DNA of 64,000 nucleotides from Alkalimonas collagenimarina (GTDB lineage: Bacteria; Pseudomonadota; Gammaproteobacteria; Enterobacterales; Alteromonadaceae): the NCBI RefSeq assembly GCF_030717845.1, contig NZ_JAUZVZ010000012.1, forward strand, positions 1-64,000, in the 5' to 3' direction. Of the stretch, positions 1-7,120 are shown piece after piece. Below the pieces are notes generated by a model that saw only the letters and a list, made by a program, of their open reading frames with translations, ran no database searches and had not been told where the DNA came from. The position numbers were made by a program, and so were the translations under genes. The stretch's first letter is position 1, and every line of letters begins with the position of its first letter.

Positions 1-9
1 CAACCGTCG

Positions 10-882
10 CTACGCCAACCAGCCGGTTAGCGTCAGAATAGCGGTAAATGCCAAAAAGAACAGTATATTGCGCTTGGCTAATTGTACCATGGTGGTGGTT
101 TCTTCTGCGGTATTCAATAGCTCCTCGGCCATGGGCTCTGCAGCCGTTGCCACGTCAATCACCACCTGTTCATTCGGGCTGGTAAAATCGAGAAAATAGC
201 CCAACAACGCAGAGGAAGCACGGGAGAAATAGCCCACCAGCGCAAAACCAATACCAAATAAACGTGCCGGGAACCAATCAGCAATATGCATTAAGCGTTG
301 ATAGGCCGGAGTTTCACTTTCATCGGCTGCCAGCATGCTGCTGGTGGCTTGCATGCTTTCATCATCAGATTGAGCAGGCTCATTCAACTGACGCAGAATC
401 ACATAGGTAATCACACCAAAAGCGCCAAACACCAGAAACCAAAACAACACGGCTGCATAGTAGCGGAAGTTGAGCCAAATCAGGCTTTGGCCATAGCTGG
501 TATCATCAAAGGCAGCACCGCTGTCCTGGCGAATCTGCTGCATGGCTAAAAAGGCCGCTTCGTCATCATTGCGTTCTTGCGCATTCAAATACTGCTTATA
601 CAGCTGGCGGTAATGCCAGCAGCCAATCGCCAGCAACAGCAATAAGGTGTGTACAACCGTTGTCACCAACCAGTGGTCGATCAACCAAAGTACAAAGCAC
701 ACCACCAGTCCGGGCAGTAAAATCCAGCCGTACTGGCCAATCGGATGGCGTGCCACCTCCGCCAGTTTGCTGTTGGCGGTCAGTGAAAACCAAGCCTTAG
801 CATAACGACTGCCTTGCCAAAACTCACTGCGGGCGGCTAACCGCTCAATGATCAGCGCCAGTAACATACTCACTAAGGTCAT
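10..882 (-). CDS. ampE: AmpE family inner membrane protein
   Basis: A 290-residue polytopic membrane protein close to the usual AmpE length. Hydrophobic segments lie at about residues 1-15, 50-85, 142-165 and 270-289, separated by a polar acidic loop at about 168-190 (DDESMQ region). AmpE is linked to AmpD in the beta-lactamase induction and murein recycling locus, but its biochemical role is not settled. The start ATG overlaps the ampD stop by four bases (ATGA), so the two genes form one translationally coupled operon, as in enteric ampDE. The product call rests on length, membrane pattern and this linkage. Confidence 0.9.
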   Translation of the reverse strand: MTLVSMLLALIIERLAARSEFWQGSRYAKAWFSLTANSKLAEVARHPIGQYGWILLPGLVVCFVLWLIDHWLVTTVVHTLLLLLAIGCWHYRQLYKQYLNAQERNDDEAAFLAMQQIRQDSGAAFDDTSYGQSLIWLNFRYYAAVLFWFLVFGAFGVITYVILRQLNEPAQSDDESMQATSSMLAADESETPAYQRLMHIADWFPARLFGIGFALVGYFSRASSALLGYFLDFTSPNEQVVIDVATAAEPMAEELLNTAEETTTMVQLAKRNILFFLAFTAILTLTGWLA

Positions 883-1454
883 GATGTGCTCTCCTGTATA
901 GCCGCCCGTAGCATGGCTCGAAACATAGTCCAGTCGAACGCCGGGCCGGGGTCCGTTTTTCGTTCCGGAGCAATGTGTTCATGCCCCACAATGCGATCTA
1001 GCGTAATGGCCGGATACTGCTGCATTAACCAGCGCGTTAATGAAACTAAACTCGTATACTGTTCTGTAGTATACGGCAAATCATCGGTGCCTTCTAACTC
1101 AATACCGATGGAAAAATCATTGCATTGCTCTCGGCCATCAAAGCGGCTGACACCAGCATGCCAGGCACGGTGCTCAAAAGGCACATACTGCCAAATGCCA
1201 CCATCGCGCCAAATTACACAATGGGCCGACACTCGCAAATGGGAAATATCAGCAAAAAATGGGTGTGCATTGATATCCAATTCGCCACGAAAAAAATCAT
1301 CAATTGGGCGTTTTGTCGCACCGGGTTGAACAAACTGGCCCGGTGGTAAACTAATATTATGGATCACCAGCACACTGATGGTCTCACCATCTGGCCGCTG
1401 ATCGCAGTGCGGTGAATGACGTACAATGGTTTCAGGGGCATTTACCCTATGCAT
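879..1454 (-). CDS. ampD: 1,6-anhydro-N-acetylmuramyl-L-alanine amidase AmpD
   Basis: Cytoplasmic zinc amidase that removes the stem peptide from anhydro-muropeptides during cell wall recycling and so limits AmpR-dependent beta-lactamase induction. The 191-residue protein has the amidase_2 fold signatures: His32 in LVIHN, the SAHCVIWRDG stretch, and the C-terminal GHEHIAPERKTDPG motif. That motif supplies His158 and Asp168 as zinc ligands and Lys166 as the catalytic lysine, by comparison with the E. coli enzyme. No signal peptide is present, as expected for a cytosolic recycling enzyme. An AGAGG ribosome binding site precedes the ATG. It is the first gene of the ampD-ampE pair. Confidence 0.95.
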   Translation of the reverse strand: MHRVNAPETIVRHSPHCDQRPDGETISVLVIHNISLPPGQFVQPGATKRPIDDFFRGELDINAHPFFADISHLRVSAHCVIWRDGGIWQYVPFEHRAWHAGVSRFDGREQCNDFSIGIELEGTDDLPYTTEQYTSLVSLTRWLMQQYPAITLDRIVGHEHIAPERKTDPGPAFDWTMFRAMLRAAIQESTS

Positions 1455-1549
1455 GTAGAACCTCTAACCTCTTGGCATCATAGCATTTCTCCGTATGATA
1501 GCCTTTAGCACCCGAACACACCAGAGAGCAAACCGATGAGAAAGGTACG

Positions 1550-2080
1550 ATGACTGAAAAGCAACCTGCTGAAGCAACAGACAAAATAGGTAAAGGCTTT
1601 ACTATTATTGCCTGGCTACTGCTGCTCGGCTTGGGGGTCTGGTGGTTTCAGGGTTATCTCGATGGGCAGTACAACCCCAACCAACAGTTGCAAAGCATCC
1701 AGGGCTCGCAAGGGGAAATCAGCACCACTCTGGTACGAAATCGCTCCGGCCATTATGTCGGTACTGCACTGATTAACGGCTTACCAGCCGACTTTATGCT
1801 CGATACCGGTGCCACTACGGTTGCCGTATCCGAGCAGGCTGCCCGGCGGCTGGGGCTGGAACGGGGCCAGCGTATTCAGGTGATGACCGCCAATGGCGTC
1901 GCCAGTGCCTGGCGCAGCCAAATCGATGAGCTGCAACTGGGCGATATTCACTTGTATCGGATCGATGCCAGCATAGTACCTAATCTGTCCGGCACCGAAA
2001 TTTTATTAGGTATGAGTGCGCTGAACCAGTTAGAATTCAACCAACAAGCCAACCAGCTGACGTTAATACAACGTCGGTAA
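1550..2080 (+). CDS. Retropepsin-like aspartic protease, TIGR02281 type, membrane anchored
   Basis: A 176-residue protein with a short cytoplasmic N-terminus, one membrane segment at about residues 17-34, and a periplasmic retropepsin-like domain. The catalytic motif LDTGATT places the active aspartate at Asp85. The later ILLGMSALNQLEF stretch is the conserved core strand of this clan AA family. Such proteins act as dimers because each chain carries a single DTG. The substrate is unknown. It is divergent from ampD and lies 26 bases upstream of nadC on the same strand, so the two may be cotranscribed. Confidence 0.85.
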   Translation: MTEKQPAEATDKIGKGFTIIAWLLLLGLGVWWFQGYLDGQYNPNQQLQSIQGSQGEISTTLVRNRSGHYVGTALINGLPADFMLDTGATTVAVSEQAARRLGLERGQRIQVMTANGVASAWRSQIDELQLGDIHLYRIDASIVPNLSGTEILLGMSALNQLEFNQQANQLTLIQRR

Positions 2081-2088
2081 CGCACTAA

Positions 2089-2973
<885 letters not shown>

Positions 2974-3024
2974 ATCGAACGTTTCAACCATAATTACAAG
3001 GTAGATGATAAAACAGGTGATGCT

Positions 3025-3273
3025 ATGGAATCTTTAACTGCCAACGAAGCAAAAACTCATTTCGGTTCGCTTCTGATGAAAGCACAGGCTAGCCCCGTGA
3101 GTATCAATAAAAATGGTAAACCTGTTGCAGTGATGGTTTCAATGGAAGAGTTTGAACGCATGAATCTGCTTAAACTTGAATTATTAAAGCAACGAGCCGC
3201 CAGATTAGATGAAAGCACTACAGTCGATGGAGCTGAATTTATGGAGCAACTGATTGCTGGTAAGTTCGATTGA
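3025..3273 (+). CDS. Type II antitoxin, Phd/YefM family (module 1)
   Basis: An 82-residue protein with the Phd/YefM N-terminal DNA-binding fold: the ANEAKTHFGSLL start and the INKNGKPVAVMVSMEEFE strand-turn are diagnostic. The C-terminal part from about residue 50 should wrap the partner toxin. Phd-type antitoxins repress their own operon and neutralise the toxin. The stop TGA overlaps the TTG start of the toxin gene, so translation is coupled. It is homologous to the antitoxin at 6212-6469 in the N-terminal half but diverges in the C-terminal half, as expected if the two modules recognise different toxins. Confidence 0.9.
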   Translation: MESLTANEAKTHFGSLLMKAQASPVSINKNGKPVAVMVSMEEFERMNLLKLELLKQRAARLDESTTVDGAEFMEQLIAGKFD

Positions 3274-3578
3274 ATTTATTCGAACTAAGCACTGAAGCTC
3301 AACTCGATGTGCGACTAATTCGCCGTTTTAGCATTCAACAGTGGGGAGTGGCTCAGACAGATAACTACCTAAAAACGCTAAAGGGGAGTTTTGCATTACT
3401 TGCAGAAAATCCTAAACTTGGCGTTCATCGGCCCGATGTCAAAGAAGGTGTACATAGTTTTCCTTGCCAAAGCCATATCATTTACTATGTTGCCAAAGAA
3501 AAGAAAATCATTATTTTTGCGGTGCTACATAAACATATGTCACCGGAGCAGCACTTGTCCGAACGTTCACCTTCTTAA
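3270..3578 (+). CDS. Type II toxin, RelE/ParE superfamily (module 1)
   Basis: A 102-residue toxin of the ParE/RelE fold. Visible family features are the N-terminal helix region (TEAQLDVRLIRRFSIQQWGVAQ), the NPKLGVHRPDV turn, and the C-terminal strands SHIIYYVAKEKKIIIFAVLHKHM ending in the conserved histidine-methionine region. ParE-like toxins target gyrase and RelE-like ones cut mRNA on ribosomes; sequence alone does not separate the two here. The start is a TTG overlapping the antitoxin stop, the usual antitoxin-first layout. The segment is more AT-rich than nadC. Confidence 0.88.
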   Translation: MNLFELSTEAQLDVRLIRRFSIQQWGVAQTDNYLKTLKGSFALLAENPKLGVHRPDVKEGVHSFPCQSHIIYYVAKEKKIIIFAVLHKHMSPEQHLSERSPS

Positions 3579-3701
3579 TTATTTATCAGTGTAGATTAGA
3601 GTTAACGCTTTCAACTTCAACACAGCAGCAAAAAACTGACACACTATTGTCAGCTTCTGATACACTCAAAACAGAGCAACAACGAGTGAACACCCTAAGC
3701 C

Positions 3702-4379
3702 ATGCAGCAATCAGAAACTCCGCTTACCGGGCGGGTGGTGTTCTGGCAGGATGCGAAAGGTTTTGGATTTATTACCTGCCAGCAAAACCAACAGAAACTG
3801 TTTTTTCATATCCGTGATTTTGTCACCAAGTCAGCTCGACCAGAAATTGGCGACGAGCTGCAGTTTCAGCTCAGCGAAGATCGCACCGGCCGTACCATTG
3901 CGACTCAGTTGCAATTTGTCGATGCCGCCAAACAAACCCCAGCCAAAGCCAAAGATAAATCTAAAGCCAGCAGCCAATGGATTGATCTCGATTACGCCCA
4001 GGATATTTCATTGTATTTTCGCAGCGCCTTTCTGATGCTGCTGATTATGGCCCTGCTGTTTGGCAGCCTGCCGCTGATGCTGCCCATTTTGTACATTGAA
4101 GCCAGCTTGTTTACCTACTGGCTGTACAAGCAAGATAAAGCCGCTGCCGTGGTTGGCCAACCCACCCGTTTACCAGAAGAAAGCCTGCAACTGTACAGCT
4201 TTATCGGCGGCTGGCCCGGCGCATTGCTGGCGCAAAAAAAACTCGCCCATAAACGCAGTAAATTTCAGTTCCAACGCGAGTTCTGGTTGGTGGTCACCGG
4301 TAATGCCATGCTGATTATCTGGCTACTGAGTCAACATGGTCAGGAGTTTATGGGTCGCTTGGCGCTGTTGTCGAACTAG
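3702..4379 (+). CDS. Cold-shock domain plus DUF1294 membrane protein, copy 1
   Basis: A 225-residue fusion. Residues 8-70 form a cold-shock OB-fold with TGRVVFWQDAKGFGFI followed by KLFFHIRDF, the RNP1/RNP2-like nucleic-acid binding strands. A charged lysine/alanine linker (about 71-90) follows. The DUF1294 part has hydrophobic segments at about 107-135 and 195-215 and a conserved loop including RLPEESLQLYSFIGGWPGALLAQ and the basic HKRSKFQFQREFW. CSD-DUF1294 fusions are common in gammaproteobacteria, but the function of DUF1294 is unknown; membrane-tethered RNA or DNA binding is an inference. It lies between two toxin-antitoxin modules and has a 93 percent identical paralog at 5488-6132. Confidence 0.88.
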   Translation: MQQSETPLTGRVVFWQDAKGFGFITCQQNQQKLFFHIRDFVTKSARPEIGDELQFQLSEDRTGRTIATQLQFVDAAKQTPAKAKDKSKASSQWIDLDYAQDISLYFRSAFLMLLIMALLFGSLPLMLPILYIEASLFTYWLYKQDKAAAVVGQPTRLPEESLQLYSFIGGWPGALLAQKKLAHKRSKFQFQREFWLVVTGNAMLIIWLLSQHGQEFMGRLALLSN

Positions 4380-4411
4380 GCCCCTTGCTAGGTGGAGTAT
4401 TAAGTCAACGG

Positions 4412-4446
4412 AAAAAGAGTAAATACCATGGCAAGAACTCTTGGGC
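4412..4446 (+). pseudogene. Short fragment resembling the higB-higA junction
   Basis: A run of AAAAAGAGTAAATACC followed by ATGGCAAGAACTCTTG closely matches the sequence around the start of the antitoxin gene at 4890 (GGAGTAACTACTATGGCAAG then ATCTCTTG). It reads MARTLGH before diverging and reaching a stop at 4471-4473. I read it as a relic of an earlier copy of the toxin-antitoxin gene junction left by recombination. A chance match over about 30 bases is less likely but possible. Confidence 0.4.
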
Positions 4447-4482
4447 ATAGCGCCGAAGCATTATTAATTTAGCACTCTTGAT

Positions 4483-4516
4483 TATAGCTTATAACCTATA
4501 TAGAATTGAACCTATA
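4483..4516 (+). promoter_or_regulatory. Candidate HigA operator and promoter region
   Basis: TATAGCTTATAACCTATA at 4483-4500 is an 18-base inverted repeat with only two mismatched pairs. The octamer AACCTATA recurs at 4509-4516, in direct orientation, 18 bases before the toxin start. Palindromes overlapping the promoter are the usual autoregulatory sites of HigA-type antitoxins. The assignment is inferred from position and symmetry. Confidence 0.45.
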
Positions 4517-4533
4517 ATAAACAAGGACTCGTT

Positions 4534-4884
4534 ATGTGGAGCATTGGGACAACAGATACCTTTGATAATTGGTTCGATACACTAGACGACACAGATCGCG
4601 CTAATGTGCTGGCTTCAATGATAGTGCTTCGTGAGCGAGGCCCAATGTTATCTAGACCATACGCTGATACCGTGAATGGTTCATCTCACAGCAATATGAA
4701 AGAACTTCGAGTTCAGAGCAAAGGAGATCCTATCAGAGCATTCTTTGCTTTCGATCCCAAGCGAAAAGGGATTCTACTTTGTGCTGGTAACAAAGCTGGA
4801 GATGAAAAACGATTTTATGACGTCATGATCCCGATTGCTGACCGTGAGTTTACGGCTCATCTGGAAGCATTAAAAAAGGAGTAA
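4534..4884 (+). CDS. Type II toxin, HigB/Gp49 (RelE-ParE superfamily), module 2
   Basis: A 116-residue toxin with the phage Gp49/HigB pattern: an N-terminal TFDNWFDTLDD helix, the GPMLSRPYADTV segment, then MKELRVQSKGDPIRAFFAFDP and the core strand ILLCAGNKAGDEKRFYD. The RxxxxxxPxR-like arrangement in KELRVQSKGDPIRAFF is typical of ribosome-dependent mRNA interferases of this group. The gene precedes its antitoxin with a five-base gap, the reversed order that characterises higBA. Low GC and isolation between paralogous genes point to horizontal acquisition. Confidence 0.88.
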   Translation: MWSIGTTDTFDNWFDTLDDTDRANVLASMIVLRERGPMLSRPYADTVNGSSHSNMKELRVQSKGDPIRAFFAFDPKRKGILLCAGNKAGDEKRFYDVMIPIADREFTAHLEALKKE

Positions 4885-4889
4885 CTACT

Positions 4890-5192
4890 ATGGCAAGATC
4901 TCTTGAGCAAATACTTGCAAACGAAAAACCTGCGGTGGTTGCTAAAGCCGAACAGGTAGCAACAGAAATGTTGCTTAACATTCATCTGGCTGAGCTCCGT
5001 GAGCGGATGAACCTAACTCAGAGTGACATTGCCGTTTCACTTGGTATCACGCAACCAACCGTCTCTGATATGGAAAAACCAGGGCGTGACATGAGGCTAT
5101 CTACCCTCAAGCGTTACGTAGAAGCGTCCGGTGGTAAACTTCGCCTTGATGTAGAATTACCAGATGGCACACACTACGGGTTTTCTGTGTGA
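4890..5192 (+). CDS. Type II antitoxin, HigA-like XRE family helix-turn-helix (module 2)
   Basis: A 100-residue protein. Residues 33-85 form a Cro/C1-type helix-turn-helix (LRERMNLTQSDIAVSLGITQ with TVSDMEK as recognition helix region), preceded by an N-terminal toxin-binding stretch. It likely neutralises the toxin encoded just upstream and represses the operon at the palindrome near 4483-4516. Five bases separate it from the toxin gene and a GGAG ribosome binding site lies within the toxin 3' end. The C-terminal LDVELPDGTHYGFSV strand is common in this antitoxin subgroup. Confidence 0.88.
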   Translation: MARSLEQILANEKPAVVAKAEQVATEMLLNIHLAELRERMNLTQSDIAVSLGITQPTVSDMEKPGRDMRLSTLKRYVEASGGKLRLDVELPDGTHYGFSV

Positions 5193-5206
5193 TAAAAAAG
5201 AACGCC

Positions 5207-5350
5207 ATGAAAATTGAAAATACGCAATTGAAAAAGCTGAAAGAAGAGCGCCTAAAAGCAGCGATTTTGGTAGGAATAGACCAGTTTAAATCTGGCCAAG
5301 TTTCCCATGGTCGCAACGTGATCGATCGCCTAAAGAAACGCATGCCTTAG
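5207..5350 (+). pseudogene. C-terminal fragment of a Phd/YefM antitoxin
   Basis: A 47-codon open frame starting at an ATG 15 bases after the module 2 antitoxin stop. Its segment LKEERLKAAILVGIDQFKSG then QVSHGRNVIDRLKKRMP matches the C-terminal half of the antitoxin at 6212-6469 (LREERLKAAILEGIDHLNTG then KVSKGSDVINRLRQRIS). The DNA-binding N-terminal half and the partner toxin are missing. It could be a dead relic. Because the C-terminal half of Phd proteins contacts the toxin, it could also be an expressed orphan neutraliser read from the module 2 transcript. Confidence 0.7.
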
Positions 5351-5372
5351 GTATAAGGCTCTGCAAACTAAA

Positions 5373-5417
5373 CCAGCATGACCAAAATGTCTCGGCCGCT
5401 TGGCATTATTCAGCTAA
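5373..5417 (+). pseudogene. 3' fragment of a DUF1294 gene (first remnant)
   Basis: The sequence from CCAGCATG to the TAA at 5415-5417 aligns with the last codons of the DUF1294 genes and ends GRLALFS-stop, compared with GRLALLSN and GRLALLSS in the two long copies. It is closest to the remnant at 6829-6892. Together with the antitoxin fragment just upstream it represents a collapsed antitoxin-toxin-DUF1294 unit. Confidence 0.65.
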
Positions 5418-5473
5418 GAAACGCCCCTCTTTTGGCTCACTTTCCCATGCAAACTGATCCGACAACTAATACT
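5397..5473 (+). repeat. 77-bp direct repeat, copy A
   Basis: This 77-base stretch, from CGCTTGGCATTATTCAGC to GACAACTAATACT, recurs at 6872-6948 with four differences, all transitions. It contains the last codons of the DUF1294 remnant and about 56 bases of noncoding sequence. The full-length DUF1294 copy 2 begins directly after it. The two copies bracket copy 2 plus toxin-antitoxin module 3. Confidence 0.9.
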
Positions 5474-5487
5474 CGCTTACCGGGCGG

Positions 5488-6132
5488 GTGGTGTTCTGGC
5501 AGGATGCGAAAGGTTTTGGTTTTTTGACCTGCCAGCATAACCAACAACAGCTGTTTTTTCATATCCGTGATTTTGTCACCAAGTCAGCTCGGCCAGAAAT
5601 CGGCGACGAGTTGCAGTTTCAGCTCAGCGAAGATCGCTCCGGCCGTACCATTGCAACTCAGTTGCAATTTGTCGATGCCGCCAAACAAGCCCCAGCCAAA
5701 GCCAAAGATAAATCTAAAGCCAGCAGCCAATGGATCGATCTCGATTATGCTCAGGATATCTCGCTGTATTTTCGTAGTGGTTTTTTAATGCTACTGACCA
5801 TGGCGCTGCTGTTTGGCAGCTTGCCGCTGATGCTGCCTATTCTATATATCGAAGCCAGCTTGTTTACCTACTGGCTGTACCAACAAGACAAAGCCGCCGC
5901 CATCGTCGGCCAACCGAAACGGTTACCAGAAGAAAGCCTGCAGCTGTATAGCTTTATTGGCGGCTGGCCCGGTGCCTTGCTGGCGCAGAGGAAGTTGGCG
6001 CATAAACGCAGTAAGTTTCAATTTCAACGCGAGTTCTGGCTGGTAGTCGCTGGCAACGCCATGCTGATTGTCTGGCTGCTTAGCCAACATGGTCAGGAAT
6101 TTATCGGCCGTCTGGCGTTGCTATCAAGCTAG
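5488..6132 (+). CDS. Cold-shock domain plus DUF1294 protein, copy 2, N-terminally truncated
   Basis: A 214-residue paralog of the protein at 3702-4379, differing at about 15 of 213 aligned positions (hand count). Homology to copy 1 begins abruptly at 5474 after the 77-bp repeat. The first 12 residues, including the initial MQQSETP and start of the first cold-shock strand, are replaced by unrelated sequence with an in-frame stop at 5467-5469. The only available starts are GTG codons at 5488 and 5491, and no convincing ribosome binding site precedes them. It may be poorly translated or a recent pseudogene, although the rest of the frame is intact. Confidence 0.65.
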   Translation: MVFWQDAKGFGFLTCQHNQQQLFFHIRDFVTKSARPEIGDELQFQLSEDRSGRTIATQLQFVDAAKQAPAKAKDKSKASSQWIDLDYAQDISLYFRSGFLMLLTMALLFGSLPLMLPILYIEASLFTYWLYQQDKAAAIVGQPKRLPEESLQLYSFIGGWPGALLAQRKLAHKRSKFQFQREFWLVVAGNAMLIVWLLSQHGQEFIGRLALLSS

Positions 6133-6161
6133 GGCTTGCTCTTTACTGGACATAATGGGCA

Positions 6162-6195
6162 CAAAATGATTAAAATAATCAAACCAATCATTTTG
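6162..6195 (+). promoter_or_regulatory. Inverted repeat upstream of toxin-antitoxin module 3
   Basis: CAAAATGATT at 6162-6171 is repeated as its exact reverse complement AATCATTTTG at 6186-6195, with a further AATCA at 6177-6181 between them. It ends 16 bases before the antitoxin start and is a good candidate for the autoregulatory operator of this Phd-type antitoxin. The assignment is by position and symmetry only. Confidence 0.5.
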
Positions 6196-6211
6196 AAGCG
6201 AGAGAAACCTT

Positions 6212-6469
6212 ATGGAAACCATCAATGCCAGTGATGCTAAGCGCGAGTTTGGTGACTTGCTTCTTAAAGCGCAGCATGAACCCATCGGTATCAATAAGAA
6301 TGGTAAGCCTATTGCGGTGGTCTTATCCGTTGCTGACTATGCGCAATTAGAGGCGCTAAGAGAAGAGCGGTTAAAAGCAGCGATTTTAGAAGGCATCGAC
6401 CATCTTAATACCGGCAAAGTTTCCAAAGGTAGCGATGTGATTAATCGCTTGAGGCAACGGATTTCATAG
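6212..6469 (+). CDS. Type II antitoxin, Phd/YefM family (module 3)
   Basis: An 85-residue protein with the Phd/YefM DNA-binding N-terminus (NASDAKREFGDLLLKAQ, then INKNGKPIAVVLSVADY) and a helical C-terminus that should bind the toxin. A GAGAG ribosome binding site precedes the ATG. It shares the first 50 or so residues with the module 1 antitoxin, and its C-terminal half matches the orphan fragment at 5207-5350. The toxin gene follows after 15 bases. That gap was created by a 16-base tandem duplication around the original stop-start overlap. Confidence 0.9.
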   Translation: METINASDAKREFGDLLLKAQHEPIGINKNGKPIAVVLSVADYAQLEALREERLKAAILEGIDHLNTGKVSKGSDVINRLRQRIS

Positions 6470-6497
6470 TGACTAAGTTTTATAGTGACTAAGTATT
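6466..6497 (+). repeat. 16-bp tandem duplication at the antitoxin-toxin junction
   Basis: ATAGTGACTAAGTTTT is followed directly by ATAGTGACTAAGTATT, one mismatch in 16. The first copy contains the antitoxin stop TAG overlapping a GTG; the second contains the GTG that actually opens the toxin frame. The duplication converts a coupled one-base overlap into a 15-base gap. Confidence 0.85.
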
Positions 6498-6781
6498 ATA
6501 CCTTTACCGACAAAGCTGAACGCGATCTCGAAATAGTGATCGATTTTACGTTTGAACGATGGGGTTATGTGCAGACAAGTAAATACATTGATGGCCTCGA
6601 AGATAGAGCGCAACTCCTTGCCAATAACCCCGACGTGGGCACCAAACGACCAGAGCTTTTTGCAGAGCTACTCAGCTTTCCCTATAAAAGCCATATTCTT
6701 TATTTTGTTCAGACAGACGATGGCATCACCATCATCAGAGTATTGCATCAACGAATGGATCCGACTCAGCACATTAAGTGA
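6485..6781 (+). CDS. Type II toxin, ParE/RelE superfamily (module 3)
   Basis: A 98-residue ParE-like toxin with the pattern TDKAERDLEIVIDFTFERWG, NNPDVGTKRPEL, FPYKSHILYFVQTDDGITII and the C-terminal RVLHQRMDPTQH, which is strongly ParE/RelE-like. The start is GTG at 6485. An identical GTGACTAAG 16 bases upstream overlaps the antitoxin stop but is out of frame, ending after seven codons. The target, gyrase or ribosome-bound mRNA, cannot be told from sequence. Confidence 0.88.
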   Translation: MTKYYTFTDKAERDLEIVIDFTFERWGYVQTSKYIDGLEDRAQLLANNPDVGTKRPELFAELLSFPYKSHILYFVQTDDGITIIRVLHQRMDPTQHIK

Positions 6782-6828
6782 ATAGAGTCATTGCTGATTC
6801 AGCGCTTTTAGTCCCGTCCGCAAGAAAG

Positions 6829-6892
6829 TTCTGGCTACTACGACAACCAACATGGTCAGGACTTTATTGGTCGCTTGGCACTATTCAGCTAA
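6829..6892 (+). pseudogene. 3' fragment of a DUF1294 gene (second remnant)
   Basis: TTCTGGCTACTACG matches the FWLV/IWLL region of the DUF1294 genes, and CAACATGGTCAGGACTTTAT through the TAA at 6890-6892 matches their last 16 codons (QHGQDFIGRLALFS). The two blocks are joined out of frame by a few extra bases, so this is a frameshifted relic of a third DUF1294 gene. Together with module 3 it repeats the order toxin-antitoxin then DUF1294 seen at 3025-4379. Confidence 0.75.
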
Positions 6893-6948
6893 GAAACGCC
6901 CCTCTTTTGGCTCATTTTTCCATACAAACTGATCCGACAACTAATACT
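6872..6948 (+). repeat. 77-bp direct repeat, copy B
   Basis: Second copy of the repeat at 5397-5473, differing at four positions. It overlaps the DUF1294 remnant and ends 172 bases before pilA. The stretch from 6949 to 7108 that follows is AT-rich and contains a small hairpin (TCTGC and GCAGA around 7059-7076). It probably holds the pilA promoter, but I see no clear sigma-54 site. Confidence 0.9.
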
Positions 6949-7120
6949 TTTATACTACACAAGCTGATTAAATAACGCACAGACAAATAAAATAAATTCA
7001 TTTAAAAACAAATAGATAAAAAAAACACATAACTTTTTTTCTGCTCAACTTGCGAAATCTGCATTTTAACGCAGAATAAGAGGTAGCCTAACGGCGCATA
7101 CAAACCTCAGGAGTTTTACC

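Noticed and set aside
5397-5473. The 77-bp repeat as an integron attC recombination site
   Set aside because: Toxin-antitoxin cassettes separated by repeats recall chromosomal integrons, but the repeat has no imperfect palindrome, no paired RYYYAAC and GTTRRRY boxes, and it contains coding sequence of DUF1294. No integrase gene is in the window.
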